In this document: in pieces, positions 8,452 through 18,142 of the stretch
How positions within the stretch are numbered: the stretch's first letter is position 1
How the letters are laid out: every line of letters begins with the position of its first letter
NCBI RefSeq assembly: GCF_003202235.1
Contig: NZ_MASU01000006.1
Span: 248,001-312,000, forward strand
Direction of reading: 5' to 3'
Source: Prauserella flavalba
Lineage (GTDB): Bacteria; Actinomycetota; Actinomycetes; Mycobacteriales; Pseudonocardiaceae
Length of the DNA stretch: 64,000 nucleotides
Position numbers and translations under genes: made by a program
Notes under the pieces: model-generated
Seen by the model: only the letters and a program-made list of their open reading frames with translations
What the model was told of the DNA's origin: nothing
The model's database searches: none

Positions 8452-9012
8452 GTGCTGAACACCCAACTGGTCCTAGCGGCCGAAGGGGCGCCGAACCCGG
8501 TCGTCCCGCACATCTCCGAGATCATCCTCGGCTTCGTCGCGTTCCTGCTGCTGTTGTGGGTGCTGCGCAAGTTCGCGGTGCCGCGCTTCGAGAAGCTGTA
8601 CGAGGAGCGCACCGCGAAGATCGAGGGCGGCATCGAGAAGGCGGAGAAGGCCCAGGCCGAGGCCGAGCAGGCGCTGGAGCAGTACAAGGCGCAGCTCGCC
8701 GAGGCGCGGACCGAGGCCGCCAAGATCCGCGACGACGCCCGGCTCGAGGCCGAGCAGATCAAGGAAGAGCTGCGGGCCGACGCCCAGGAAGAGGCCCGTC
8801 GCATCGTCGCCCAGGGCGAGGCCCAGCTGCAGGCGCAGCGGGCGCAGATCGTCGCGGAGCTGCGGGCCGAGCTGGGCCGCAACTCCATCGAGCTCGCGAG
8901 CCGCATCGTCGGTGAGGCGCTCGAGGACGAGGCCCGCCGTCGCGGCACCGTGGACCGGTTCCTGGCCGAGCTCGAGGCCAGCGGCAACGGTGCGGCCGGA
9001 GCCAGGAACTAG
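8452..9012 (+). CDS. atpF: ATP synthase Fo subunit b
   Basis: A 186-residue peripheral stalk subunit: one N-terminal membrane helix (residues about 22-42, IILGFVAFLLLLWVL) followed by a long charged coiled coil (EKAEKAQAEAEQALEQYKAQ and onward). It links subunit a to F1 through delta. GTG at 8452 follows AGGGAGAAG. Here b is separate from delta, unlike the b-delta fusion AtpH of mycobacteria. Confidence 0.94.
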   Translation: MLNTQLVLAAEGAPNPVVPHISEIILGFVAFLLLLWVLRKFAVPRFEKLYEERTAKIEGGIEKAEKAQAEAEQALEQYKAQLAEARTEAAKIRDDARLEAEQIKEELRADAQEEARRIVAQGEAQLQAQRAQIVAELRAELGRNSIELASRIVGEALEDEARRRGTVDRFLAELEASGNGAAGARN

Positions 9013-9024
9013 GAGTAGTCGTAG

Positions 9025-9846
9025 ATGACGCTGCATGCTGCGAGCCGGGAGGCTCTTGGCTTCGCCGAGAACCGTCTCGACGAGGTGCTCGGCGACGCGG
9101 GCAACGACCCGTCCGCCGTCGGGGAAGAGCTGCTCTCCGTGGTGGACCTGTTCGCCAGGGAGGTCGGGTTGCGGCGGGCCGTCGGTGACGGTTCGTCGGA
9201 CCCCGAGGCCCGTAAGCGGCTCGTCAGGACCTTGCTGCAGGGCAAGGTGTCGGAACCCGCCCTCCAGGTGCTCGACGCCGTGGTGGGCAGCCGCTGGTCC
9301 AGCCCTCGCGAACTGCTCGACGGCCTGGAGTCCGTCGGGCGCACCGCGCTGCTGGAGAGTGCCGAGCGAACCGGCAAACTGGACACCGTCCAGGACGAGC
9401 TGTTCCGGCTCGCACGTATCGTGGAGGGCGAGCCGGAGCTCGAGCGGACGCTGTCCGACCGGGTGGGGCCCGTCGAGGGCAGGCGGACCCTCGTCCGCAA
9501 CCTCACCTCGGACAAGGTCGACCCGGTCACCCGGGTGCTGGTCGAGCAGGTCGTGGCGCGGCCTCGCGGCCGGAGCATCGCCTTCGGGATCGACGAGCTG
9601 GTCAGGCTGGCCGCCGCGAGGCGTGAGCGCTCGGTGGCCTACGTGACCAGCGCGACCGAGCTGACGAGCGACCAGCGGGACCGGCTCGCCGAGAAGCTCG
9701 GGCAGATCTACGGGCGGTCGATCGCACTGCACGTGGAGCTCGATCGCGGGATCGGCGCCGGAATCGTGGTGCGGATCGGCGACGAGGTGATCGACGGAAG
9801 CGCGGCCGGGCGCCTCGACGCACTGCGCAGGCAGCTCGCGCGCTGA
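9025..9846 (+). CDS. atpH: ATP synthase F1 subunit delta (long actinobacterial form)
   Basis: A 273-residue delta subunit, about 95 residues longer than the E. coli protein. The extra length is a middle segment; the C-terminal part has the conserved pattern SVAYVTSATELTSDQRDRL then GAGIVVRIGDEVIDGSAAGRLDALRRQL. Delta caps the alpha3beta3 head and holds the b stalk. ATG at 9025 is 12 nt after atpF. The long form is shared with streptomycetes. Confidence 0.92.
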   Translation: MTLHAASREALGFAENRLDEVLGDAGNDPSAVGEELLSVVDLFAREVGLRRAVGDGSSDPEARKRLVRTLLQGKVSEPALQVLDAVVGSRWSSPRELLDGLESVGRTALLESAERTGKLDTVQDELFRLARIVEGEPELERTLSDRVGPVEGRRTLVRNLTSDKVDPVTRVLVEQVVARPRGRSIAFGIDELVRLAAARRERSVAYVTSATELTSDQRDRLAEKLGQIYGRSIALHVELDRGIGAGIVVRIGDEVIDGSAAGRLDALRRQLAR

Positions 9847-9909
9847 CGCGAGCGCCCACATAACACATACTTTGCACAGTGGCAAGAACGAAGTGAGAGC
9901 GGGAACGAC

Positions 9910-11550
9910 ATGGCGGAGCTGACGATCTCCTCGGATGAGATCCGCAGTGCGATCGAGAACTACGTCTCGAGTTACTCCCCGGATGTGAGCCGGGAAGAGG
10001 TCGGCGTCGTCGTCGACACCGGTGACGGTGTCGCCCACGTCGAAGGCCTGCCGTCGACGATGGCCAACGAGCTGCTGGAGTTCCCCGGCGGCGTCCTCGG
10101 CGTCGCGCAGAACCTGGAGCCGCGGCAGATCGGTGTCGTGCTCCTCGGCGACTTCGAGAAGATCGAAGAGGGCCAGGAGGTCAAGCGCACCGGCCGGATC
10201 CTCTCGGTCCCCGTCGGCGAGAGCTTCCTCGGCCGCGTCATCGACCCGCTCGGCAACCCGATCGACGGTCTCGGCGAGATCACCGCGGACGAGACGCGTG
10301 CCCTCGAGCTGCAGGCCGCCAGTGTGGTCGAGCGCCAGCCGGTGTCCGAGCCGATGCAGACCGGTATCACCGCGATCGACGCGATGACCCCGATCGGCCG
10401 CGGCCAGCGCCAGCTGATCATCGGCGACCGCAAGACCGGCAAGACCGCGGTCTGCGTCGACACGATCATCAACCAGAAGTCCAACTGGGAGAGCGGCGAC
10501 CCGAGCAAGCAGGTCCGCTGCATCTACGTCGCGATCGGCCAGAAGGGCTCCACGATCGCCGCGGTGCGCAAGTCCCTCGAGGACGCAGGCGCGCTCGAGT
10601 ACACGACGATCGTCGCCGCCCCGGCCTCCGACCCCGCGGGCTTCAAGTGGCTGGCCCCGTACTCCGGCTCCGCCCTCGGCCAGCACTGGATGTACCAGGG
10701 CAAGCACGTCCTCATCGTCTTCGACGACCTCAGCAAGCAGGCCGAGGCCTACCGGGCGATCTCGCTGCTGCTGCGCCGCCCGCCGGGCCGCGAGGCGTTC
10801 CCCGGCGACGTCTTCTACTTGCACTCCCGCCTGCTGGAGCGCTGCGCGAAGCTGTCCGACGAGCTGGGTGCGGGCTCGCTCACCGGTCTTCCCGTGATCG
10901 AGACCAAGGCCAACGACATCTCGGCCTACATCCCCACCAACGTCATCTCGATCACCGACGGCCAGTGCTTCTTCCAGTCGGACCTGTTCAACTCGGGTCA
11001 GCGCCCCGCGGTCGACGTCACCACCTCGGTCTCCCGAGTCGGTGGTGACGCGCAGATCAAGGCCATGAAGACGGTCTCCGGCTCGCTGCGTATCGACCTG
11101 TCCCAGTACGAGGAGCTCAAGGCGTTCGCCGCCTTCGCCTCCGACCTGGACGCCGCGTCGCGGGCGCAGCTGGACCGCGGTGCCCGGCTGTACGAGCTGC
11201 TCAAGCAGCCGCAGTACTCGCCGGTGCCGGTCGAGCAGCAGGTCATCACCGTGTTCCTCGGCACGAACGGCCACTTCGACGAGGTGCCGATCGAGGACAC
11301 CGCCCGGTTCAACAGCGAGCTGCTGGAGAACCTGCGGCACAAGCACGACGACATCCTCGCCGAGATCCGCGACAAGGGTAAGTGGTCGGACGAGCTGGCC
11401 GAGCGCGTCGTGAACGCGGTGGCCGAGTTCAAGAAGGGCTTCACCACCTCGGAGGGTCGCACCCTCGTCGAGGCGGAGGCCGACGCGATGGACGCCGAGA
11501 AGGTCGGCCAGGAGTCGGTCAAGGTCCACCGTCCGGCGCCGAAGAAGTAA
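9910..11550 (+). CDS. atpA: ATP synthase F1 subunit alpha
   Basis: A 546-residue non-catalytic nucleotide-binding subunit. It has the P-loop GDRKTGKTA, the arginine-finger region SVSRVGG, and the FDEVPIED-type C-terminal helical domain. It is about 33 residues longer than E. coli alpha; the tail (from about residue 514, rich in E/D then KVHRPAPKK) resembles the mycobacterial alpha C-terminal extension that limits ATP hydrolysis. ATG at 9910 follows GAGAGCGGGA. It lies in the F1 half of the operon. Confidence 0.96.
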   Translation: MAELTISSDEIRSAIENYVSSYSPDVSREEVGVVVDTGDGVAHVEGLPSTMANELLEFPGGVLGVAQNLEPRQIGVVLLGDFEKIEEGQEVKRTGRILSVPVGESFLGRVIDPLGNPIDGLGEITADETRALELQAASVVERQPVSEPMQTGITAIDAMTPIGRGQRQLIIGDRKTGKTAVCVDTIINQKSNWESGDPSKQVRCIYVAIGQKGSTIAAVRKSLEDAGALEYTTIVAAPASDPAGFKWLAPYSGSALGQHWMYQGKHVLIVFDDLSKQAEAYRAISLLLRRPPGREAFPGDVFYLHSRLLERCAKLSDELGAGSLTGLPVIETKANDISAYIPTNVISITDGQCFFQSDLFNSGQRPAVDVTTSVSRVGGDAQIKAMKTVSGSLRIDLSQYEELKAFAAFASDLDAASRAQLDRGARLYELLKQPQYSPVPVEQQVITVFLGTNGHFDEVPIEDTARFNSELLENLRHKHDDILAEIRDKGKWSDELAERVVNAVAEFKKGFTTSEGRTLVEAEADAMDAEKVGQESVKVHRPAPKK

Positions 11551-11562
11551 CGGGCGGAGGCC

Positions 11563-12498
11563 ATGGCACAGCTTCGTGAGCTCCGGTCGAAGATCCGGGC
11601 GACCAAGTCGATCGGCAAGATCACCAAGGCGATGGAGCTCATCGCCACCTCGCGCATCAGCAAGGCGCAGGCGCGCGTCGAGGCGTCCCGGCCGTACGCC
11701 GGTGAGATCACCAACGTGCTCTCGGCGCTCGCGGGCGCGGCGGCCAACCTCGACCACCCGCTGCTCGTCGAGCGTCCCAACCCCGGCAGGGTCGCGGTGC
11801 TCGTCGTCACGAGTGACAAGGGGCTGTGCGGCGGCTACAACGCCAACGCGCTGCGGGCCACCGAGGAGCTGCTGTCGCTCCTGCGTGAGCAGGGCAAGGA
11901 CCCGCAGCTGTACGTGATCGGCGGCAAGGGCGTGAACTACTACCGGTTCCGCGGCCGCGAGATCGCGGGCAGCTGGACCGGGTTCTCCCAGCAGCCGAGG
12001 TACGAGAACGCCGCCGAGGTCGGCGAGGCACTGGTCCAGGCGTTCCTCGCGGGCGCGGACGACGAGGGCGCCTCGCCGGGCGCCGACGGCGTGCTCGGGG
12101 TCGACGAACTGCACATCGTCTACACCGAGTTCCGCTCGATGCTCACCCAGACGCCGGTCGCCAAGCGCATGGCGCCGCTGGAGGTCGAGTACACCGAGGA
12201 GCAGCCCGCCGAGGGCATCCTCCCGGCGTACGACTTCGAGCCCAGCGCCGAGACGCTGCTCGGCGCGCTCCTGCCGAAGTACATCAACACGCGGATCTTC
12301 GCGGCGTTGCTGGAGTCGGCGGCCTCCGAGCTCGCGGCGCAGCGCAACGCCATGAAGTCGGCGTCGGACAACGCCAGCGAACTCGTGGAGACCTACACCC
12401 GGCTGGCGAACCAGGCCCGCCAGGCCCAGATCACCCAGGAGATCAGCGAAATCGTCGGTGGAGCTGATGCGCTCGCCGCTGTAGGAAGTGATGACTGA
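11563..12498 (+). CDS. atpG: ATP synthase F1 subunit gamma
   Basis: A 311-residue central shaft subunit. The N-terminal coiled coil ([21 protein letters not shown]), [12 protein letters not shown] and the C-terminal helix ending in [19 protein letters not shown] are standard. A glycine/acid-rich insertion at about residues 162-183 ([16 protein letters not shown]) occupies the place of the extra gamma loop described in mycobacteria. ATG at 11563 is 12 nt after atpA with AACGGGCGGAGG upstream. Confidence 0.95.
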   Translation: MAQLRELRSKIRATKSIGKITKAMELIATSRISKAQARVEASRPYAGEITNVLSALAGAAANLDHPLLVERPNPGRVAVLVVTSDKGLCGGYNANALRATEELLSLLREQGKDPQLYVIGGKGVNYYRFRGREIAGSWTGFSQQPRYENAAEVGEALVQAFLAGADDEGASPGADGVLGVDELHIVYTEFRSMLTQTPVAKRMAPLEVEYTEEQPAEGILPAYDFEPSAETLLGALLPKYINTRIFAALLESAASELAAQRNAMKSASDNASELVETYTRLANQARQAQITQEISEIVGGADALAAVGSDD

Positions 12499-13926
<1,428 letters not shown>

Positions 13927-13937
13927 CTCCTGGTGAG

Positions 13938-13973
13938 CGACGGGGCCGGTCCATTGTGGATGTGGCCCCGTCG
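13938..13973 (+). terminator. Hairpin between atpD and atpC
   Basis: A perfect 10-bp stem, CGACGGGGCC (13938-13947) with GGCCCCGTCG (13964-13973), encloses a 16-nt loop; TTCGCTT follows. It starts 12 nt after the atpD stop and may attenuate transcription or stabilise the upstream mRNA 3' end. The loop itself contains GTCCATTGTGGAT (13949-13961), one of the recurring palindromes in this window. Confidence 0.6.
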
Positions 13974-14046
13974 TTCGCTTACTCACACCCTTGACTGACG
14001 GCGCGCCTATTACACTGGTGGGACGCGCGATTCGAAGGAGACCTAC

Positions 14047-14412
14047 GTGGCTGAGATGTCCGTCGAGCTGGTGGCCGTCGAGCGTCGTCTGTGGTCCGGT
14101 ACCGCCTCGTTCGTCGTCGCGCAGACGACCGAGGGTGAGATCGGTGTCATGCCCGGCCACGAGCCGGTGCTCGGCCAGCTGGTCGAGGGCGGCATCGTGA
14201 AGGTGACGACCACCGACGGTGACACGATCACGGCCGCGGTGCACGGCGGCTTCCTGTCGATCACGCACGACTCCGTGAGCGTGCTCGCGGAGTCGGCCGA
14301 GCTCGGCGAGGAGATCGACATCGAGGCGGCCAAGCAGGCGCTCGGCGCCGAGGACGAGGCCGAGAGGGCGAGAGCGGCCGCGAGGCTCCGGGCGGCAGGC
14401 CAGTCGGCCTAG
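14047..14412 (+). CDS. atpC: ATP synthase F1 subunit epsilon
   Basis: A 121-residue epsilon subunit that couples the shaft to the c-ring and can inhibit ATP hydrolysis. The N-terminal beta-barrel shows [30 protein letters not shown] (read in parts), and GGFLSI precedes a short C-terminal helix, truncated compared with E. coli as in mycobacteria. GTG at 14047 follows GAAGGAG. It lies behind a hairpin and a possible weak promoter with TTGACT near 13992, so its level may be set separately. Confidence 0.94.
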   Translation: MAEMSVELVAVERRLWSGTASFVVAQTTEGEIGVMPGHEPVLGQLVEGGIVKVTTTDGDTITAAVHGGFLSITHDSVSVLAESAELGEEIDIEAAKQALGAEDEAERARAAARLRAAGQSA

Positions 14413-14437
14413 CGGCGACGACGAGCGGGAGCCGGCC

Positions 14438-14869
14438 ATGGACATCGCCCTTGTGGTCCTCGCCCTCCTGCTCGTGCTGCTTGTGGTCGCCGTGATCTAC
14501 GCGTGGCGCTGGGTGCGCATGCGCCGGCACGGCGGCGTGAGCGTGGCGCTGCGCTGGCAACCGGACCGGGACCGCTCGGGCTGGCACCTCGGCATCGGCC
14601 GCTACCAGGGCGAGGAGTTCGTCTGGTACCGCGTGTGGAGCCTGCGCATCGCCCCTGACCGCGTCTTCCGCCGGGACGACCTCGAGATCGCCGACCGGCG
14701 CGAGCCCATCGGCACCGAGTCCTACGCCGTCCCGGCGGGCTCGACCGTGCTGCGCTGCGAGCCCGGCCGCCAGGAGGCCATCGAGATCGCGATGGGCCCC
14801 GGCGCGCTGACGGGCTTCCTCTCCTGGCTCGAATCGGCCCCTCCCGGCCGCCGGATCCCCCGTAGCTGA
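14438..14869 (+). CDS. DUF2550 family membrane protein
   Basis: A 143-residue protein with one N-terminal transmembrane helix (IALVVLALLLVLLVVAVIYAW) followed by a basic and aromatic-rich cytoplasmic domain (GWHLGIGRYQGEEFVWYRVWS). It belongs to the actinobacterial DUF2550 family (Rv1312 type), which lies directly behind atpC in many actinobacteria. Its function is unknown. ATG at 14438 is 25 nt after atpC. Confidence 0.85.
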   Translation: MDIALVVLALLLVLLVVAVIYAWRWVRMRRHGGVSVALRWQPDRDRSGWHLGIGRYQGEEFVWYRVWSLRIAPDRVFRRDDLEIADRREPIGTESYAVPAGSTVLRCEPGRQEAIEIAMGPGALTGFLSWLESAPPGRRIPRS

Positions 14870-14917
14870 TCGGCCAGGGCTCGAACGCGGCGTAGCGATC
14901 GACAAGGAGCTGCGCCG

Positions 14918-15187
14918 ATGGCTGTGCCACGGGTGGATGCGCGCCGGCTGCGCGAGAATGAGTTGCGGCCTGGAGCTCGGCTCGGCTGGGAGATCGAAGA
15001 AGACCTGAACGACGACTTGTCCGCCCTCTTCGGCCGCCCCGTCGATCTCGTGTCCAGAAGGTCACTCCACCCGTTGCTCAGGGACACCGCGGCGGGACGC
15101 GCCGACTCTGGAACCTTCGCTACCACAAGAGAGCATCTGCCGGGCCTCGTCAAGGCGCTCCGCGCCGTTCTCGACACGCTCGCGTGA
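14918..15187 (+). pseudogene. Probable fused remnant of an MNT/HEPN toxin-antitoxin pair
   Basis: An 89-residue ORF in two parts. Residues about 16-56 (ELRPGARLGWEI ... LFGRPVDLVSRRSLHPLLRD) look like the C-terminal half of a minimal nucleotidyltransferase (MNT antitoxin). The N-terminal GS...SDxD catalytic motif is missing; residues 1-15 resemble only the very start of such proteins. The final 25 residues (FATTREHLPGLVKALRAVL) look like the last helix of a HEPN (DUF86) toxin, whose RX4-6H motif is gone. The simplest reading is two internal deletions that fused both genes in frame. A functional small protein cannot be excluded. Confidence 0.55.
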
Positions 15188-15210
15188 CTTGGCCATGCAC
15201 CAAAGGCGGT

Positions 15211-15259
15211 CCCCAAGGCCACCTTTGTTGCGCTCAACGCACCAAAGGTGGCCTTGGGG
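15211..15259. terminator. Bidirectional hairpin, CCCCAAGGCCACC subtype
   Basis: Arms CCCCAAGGCCACCTTTG (15211-15227) and its exact reverse complement (15243-15259) enclose a 15-nt loop that itself contains TGCG...CGCA. It separates the MNT/HEPN remnant from the converging adenosyltransferase gene. The same subtype recurs at 44443-44491. Confidence 0.75.
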
Positions 15260-15268
15260 GATGTTGGC

Positions 15269-15844
15269 TCAGGCTCGGTCGCCGCCGGGCTTCCAGAGGA
15301 CGTCGCCGTCCGGGTTTGCCAGGCGGGCCAGGATGAACAGCAGGTCCGAGAGGCGGTTGAGGTACTTCACCGCGAGCGGGTTGGTCCGCTCCGCGTCGGC
15401 CTCCACCAGCGCCCAGCCGGAGCGTTCCGCACGGCGCGCGACCGTGCGCGCCTGGTGCAGCAGCGCGGCTCCCGCCGTGCCGCCGGGCAGGATGAACGAC
15501 GTCAGCTTTCCCAGCCGCTCGTTGAATTCGTCACACCAGCCCTCCAGGCGCTCCACGTACGTCTCCGTGATGCGCAGGGGCGGGAACTCCGGGTCCGGCA
15601 CGATCGGCGCGCACAGGTCCGCTCCGACGTCGAACAGGTCGTTCTGCACGGCGCGCAGCACGTCCGCCACCTCGTCGGTGAGACCACCCAGGGCGATCGC
15701 GACGCCGACCACCGAGTTCGTCTCGTCCACGTCGGCGTAGGCGCCGAGCCGTGGGTCCGTTTTGGGCACTCGGGAGCCGTCACCGAGCGCGGTCGTTCCG
15801 GTGTCGCCGACCTTGGTGTACACGCGATTGATCCGAACGGGCAT
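15269..15844 (-). CDS. Cob(I)alamin adenosyltransferase, PduO type
   Basis: A 191-residue enzyme that adenosylates cob(I)alamin with ATP to make coenzyme B12. The N-terminal ATP-binding segment (YTKVGDTGTTALGDGSRV), DLFDVGADLC, ILPGGT and the RRAER helix near residue 145 identify the PduO/MMAB family. It supplies the cofactor for AdoCbl mutases such as the one encoded at 18.1 kb. ATG at 15844 is 6 nt from a TAGACT -10, so the mRNA is probably leaderless. Its order relative to murA matches mycobacteria. Confidence 0.92.
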   Translation of the reverse strand: MPVRINRVYTKVGDTGTTALGDGSRVPKTDPRLGAYADVDETNSVVGVAIALGGLTDEVADVLRAVQNDLFDVGADLCAPIVPDPEFPPLRITETYVERLEGWCDEFNERLGKLTSFILPGGTAGAALLHQARTVARRAERSGWALVEADAERTNPLAVKYLNRLSDLLFILARLANPDGDVLWKPGGDRA

Positions 15845-15850
15845 GCCCGG

Positions 15851-15856
15851 AGTCTA
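15851..15856 (-). promoter_or_regulatory. -10 element of the adenosyltransferase gene (leaderless)
   Basis: TAGACT on the minus strand, 6 nt before the ATG at 15844, fits the actinobacterial TANNNT pattern for a leaderless transcript. No ribosome-binding site is seen. Confidence 0.55.
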
Positions 15857-15998
15857 GGCCGGATTTCCCTTGCCCGGGATGGGACTCATCGCCGCTGCCT
15901 GCCGAGACGTTTCAGCGCGGGCCGGAATTGTGATGGCGCTCAACGGTTGGCGTGCCCCTGCGCGAGTCCGCCGGACCCGGCGGGCATTATTGGCGTCC

Positions 15999-17273
15999 AT
16001 GAGCGAGCACTTCGACGTGCATGGCGGCGCGCGGTTGGTCGGTGAGGTCGAGGTTGTCGGCGCGAAGAACAGCGTGCTCAAGCTGATGGCGGCTGCACTG
16101 CTCGCCGAGGGCACGACAACCATTACCAACTGCCCGCAGATCCTGGACGTCCCGCTGATGGCCGACGTGCTGCGCAGCGTCGGCTGCGAGGTCAGGCTCG
16201 ACGGCGACACCGCGCACATCACGACGCCGTCCGAGCTGTCGCACCGCGCGGACTCGCCCGCGATGGGCAAGCTGCGCGCGTCGGTGTGCGTGCTCGGCCC
16301 TCTGGTCGGCAGGCTGAAGAAGGCCGTCGTCGCGCTCCCAGGCGGTGACGCGATCGGTTCGCGGCCGCTGGACATGCACCAGAACGGCCTGCGCAAGCTC
16401 GGCGCCACCAGCACCATCGAGCACGGTTGCGTGGTCGCGGAGGCCGACGGCCTGCACGGCGCCCAGATCTGGCTCGACTTCCCGAGCGTCGGCGCCACCG
16501 AGAACATCCTCATGGCCGCCGTGCTCGCCGAGGGCACCACGGTGATCGACAACGCCGCGCGCGAGCCGGAGATCGTCGACATCTGCACGATGCTCACCGA
16601 GATGGGCGCCAAGATCCAGGGCGCGGGCACGTCCACGCTGACCGTCGAGGGCGTCGAGTCGCTGCACCCCACCGAACACCGCGTCATCGGTGACCGCATC
16701 GTCGGCGCCACGTGGGCCTTCGCCGCCGCGATGACTCGCGGTGACCTGACGGTGACCGGCGTGAACCCGCACCACCTGGAACTCGTGCTGGAGAAGCTGC
16801 GGCTCGCCGGTGCCGACGTCACGACGTTCGACGGCAAGGGCTTCCGCATCGTGCAGCCCGAGCGGCCGCGCTCGGTGGACTTCGTGACCCTGCCGTACCC
16901 GGGCTTCGCGACGGACCTCCAGCCGTTCGCGGTGGCGTTGTCGTCGGTGTCCGACGGCACGTCGATGATCACGGAGAACGTGTACGAGGCGCGGTTCCGG
17001 TTCATCGAGGAGATGGTGCGGCTGGGCGCGGACGCGCGCACCGACGGCCACCACGCGGTGGTCAGGGGCGTCGACAAGCTCTCCAGCGCCCCGGTCTGGG
17101 CCTCCGACATCAGGGCGGGGGCCGGGCTCGTGCTCGCCGGCCTGTGCGCGGACGGCGTCACCGAGGTCTGGGACGTCTTTCACATCGACCGCGGCTACCC
17201 GCACTTCGTGGAGAACCTGAACCGGCTGGGCGCGCGCATCGAGCGCGTCGCCACCGAACCGGAACGGGCCTAG
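15999..17273 (+). CDS. murA: UDP-N-acetylglucosamine 1-carboxyvinyltransferase
   Basis: A 424-residue enolpyruvyl transferase for the first committed step of peptidoglycan synthesis. It has [32 protein letters not shown] and the active-site loop [10 protein letters not shown]. In that loop the usual catalytic cysteine is replaced by Asp117, the same residue and number as in M. tuberculosis MurA, where it explains intrinsic fosfomycin resistance. ATG at 15999 gives [13 protein letters not shown]; the longer in-frame reading lacks similarity. It ends at a strong bidirectional palindrome. Unlike mycobacteria, no rRNA operon follows. Confidence 0.95.
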   Translation: MSEHFDVHGGARLVGEVEVVGAKNSVLKLMAAALLAEGTTTITNCPQILDVPLMADVLRSVGCEVRLDGDTAHITTPSELSHRADSPAMGKLRASVCVLGPLVGRLKKAVVALPGGDAIGSRPLDMHQNGLRKLGATSTIEHGCVVAEADGLHGAQIWLDFPSVGATENILMAAVLAEGTTVIDNAAREPEIVDICTMLTEMGAKIQGAGTSTLTVEGVESLHPTEHRVIGDRIVGATWAFAAAMTRGDLTVTGVNPHHLELVLEKLRLAGADVTTFDGKGFRIVQPERPRSVDFVTLPYPGFATDLQPFAVALSSVSDGTSMITENVYEARFRFIEEMVRLGADARTDGHHAVVRGVDKLSSAPVWASDIRAGAGLVLAGLCADGVTEVWDVFHIDRGYPHFVENLNRLGARIERVATEPERA

Positions 17274-17286
17274 CTAAAGCCCGACC

Positions 17287-17339
17287 GCAGTGAAGGCCAC
17301 CATCACTGCGTTCAACGCAGTGATGGTGGCCTTCACTGC
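17287..17339. terminator. Bidirectional 24-bp hairpin, GCAGTGAAGGCCACC subtype
   Basis: Arm 17287-17310 begins GCAGTGAAGGCCACC and ends ATCACTGCG; the loop TTCAA (17311-17315) is followed by the exact reverse complement (17316-17339). This 24-bp perfect stem with a 5-nt loop lies between convergent murA and the LysE gene, 13 and 20 bp from their stops. Confidence 0.85.
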
Positions 17340-17359
17340 AGGTGGCGGCTCAGGGCGAG

Positions 17360-17983
17360 CTAGCCCTCGGCGGCCAGCGCGGCGCCGAAGCCGAACAGCG
17401 TGGTGCCGGTGACCGCGTCGAGCGTCCTGCGCACCTTCCTTCGCGCCAGCCAGCCCCGGACCCTGTTGACGAACAGCAGCAGGAGCACCAGCCACAGCGC
17501 GCCGAGCACGGCGACGGTGTAGGCGAGCAGCAGCGCGTCGAACGGGGTGCTGCGCACGGGGTCGAGGAACTGCGGCAGCACCGACAGGTACAGCGCGAGC
17601 ACCTTGGGGTTGGTGACGTTCGACAGGAAGCCCTCGCGGAAGCGGCGGAACCCGCTTGAGCGCGCCCCCAGCTCGTCCAGTGAGCCGTAGTCGCCGCGCC
17701 ACGCGGCACGGAACGCCTGGAAGCCGAGGTAGCAGAGGTAGGCGACCCCGAGCCAGCGCACCGTGTGGAACACCGGCTGCGACCGCACGATCACGGCCCC
17801 GAGCCCGAACGCCACGGCCGTGCCCTGCAGCAGGTTGCCGACGGCGATGCCGGACGCCGCCAGCAGCCCGCCCCGGAACCCGCCCGCGAACGAGTTCTTG
17901 AGCGTCACGACCGTGTCCGGCCCTGGCGCCAGCACCACGAGGATCACGAAGACCAGATAGCTGCCGTACGAACTCCACGTCAC
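17360..17983 (-). CDS. LysE/RhtB family amino-acid exporter
   Basis: A 207-residue inner-membrane protein with about six transmembrane segments and the family motif APGPDT near residue 20, plus GFLSNVTNPKVLALYLSVLPQF in the middle (read in parts). Members export basic or neutral amino acids or homoserine lactones; the substrate is not predictable here. It stands alone, converging with murA and divergent from the mutase gene. Confidence 0.85.
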   Translation of the reverse strand: MTWSSYGSYLVFVILVVLAPGPDTVVTLKNSFAGGFRGGLLAASGIAVGNLLQGTAVAFGLGAVIVRSQPVFHTVRWLGVAYLCYLGFQAFRAAWRGDYGSLDELGARSSGFRRFREGFLSNVTNPKVLALYLSVLPQFLDPVRSTPFDALLLAYTVAVLGALWLVLLLLFVNRVRGWLARRKVRRTLDAVTGTTLFGFGAALAAEG

Positions 17984-18142
17984 GTCTACCCACGATATCG
18001 GCCGTTGCCGGACGCGGGCTCGCGGTTTTCGGACCTGGCGTCCGGCGCAAGGTAACCCCCCGTGACGTGGTGCGTTACACGTCGCGGGCCTGGTTACCCC
18101 AAGTACGCTGAACCATCAGCTGTCCCGAGGAGGTGCATCGGC

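Noticed and set aside
13992-14022. Housekeeping promoter directly upstream of atpC
   Set aside because: TTGACT is present, but the best TANNNT (TACACT) is only 14 bp downstream, too short for a confident call.
17274-18142. rRNA operon behind murA, as in mycobacteria
   Set aside because: The segment holds a palindrome and a LysE-family gene; no rRNA-like sequence is seen.
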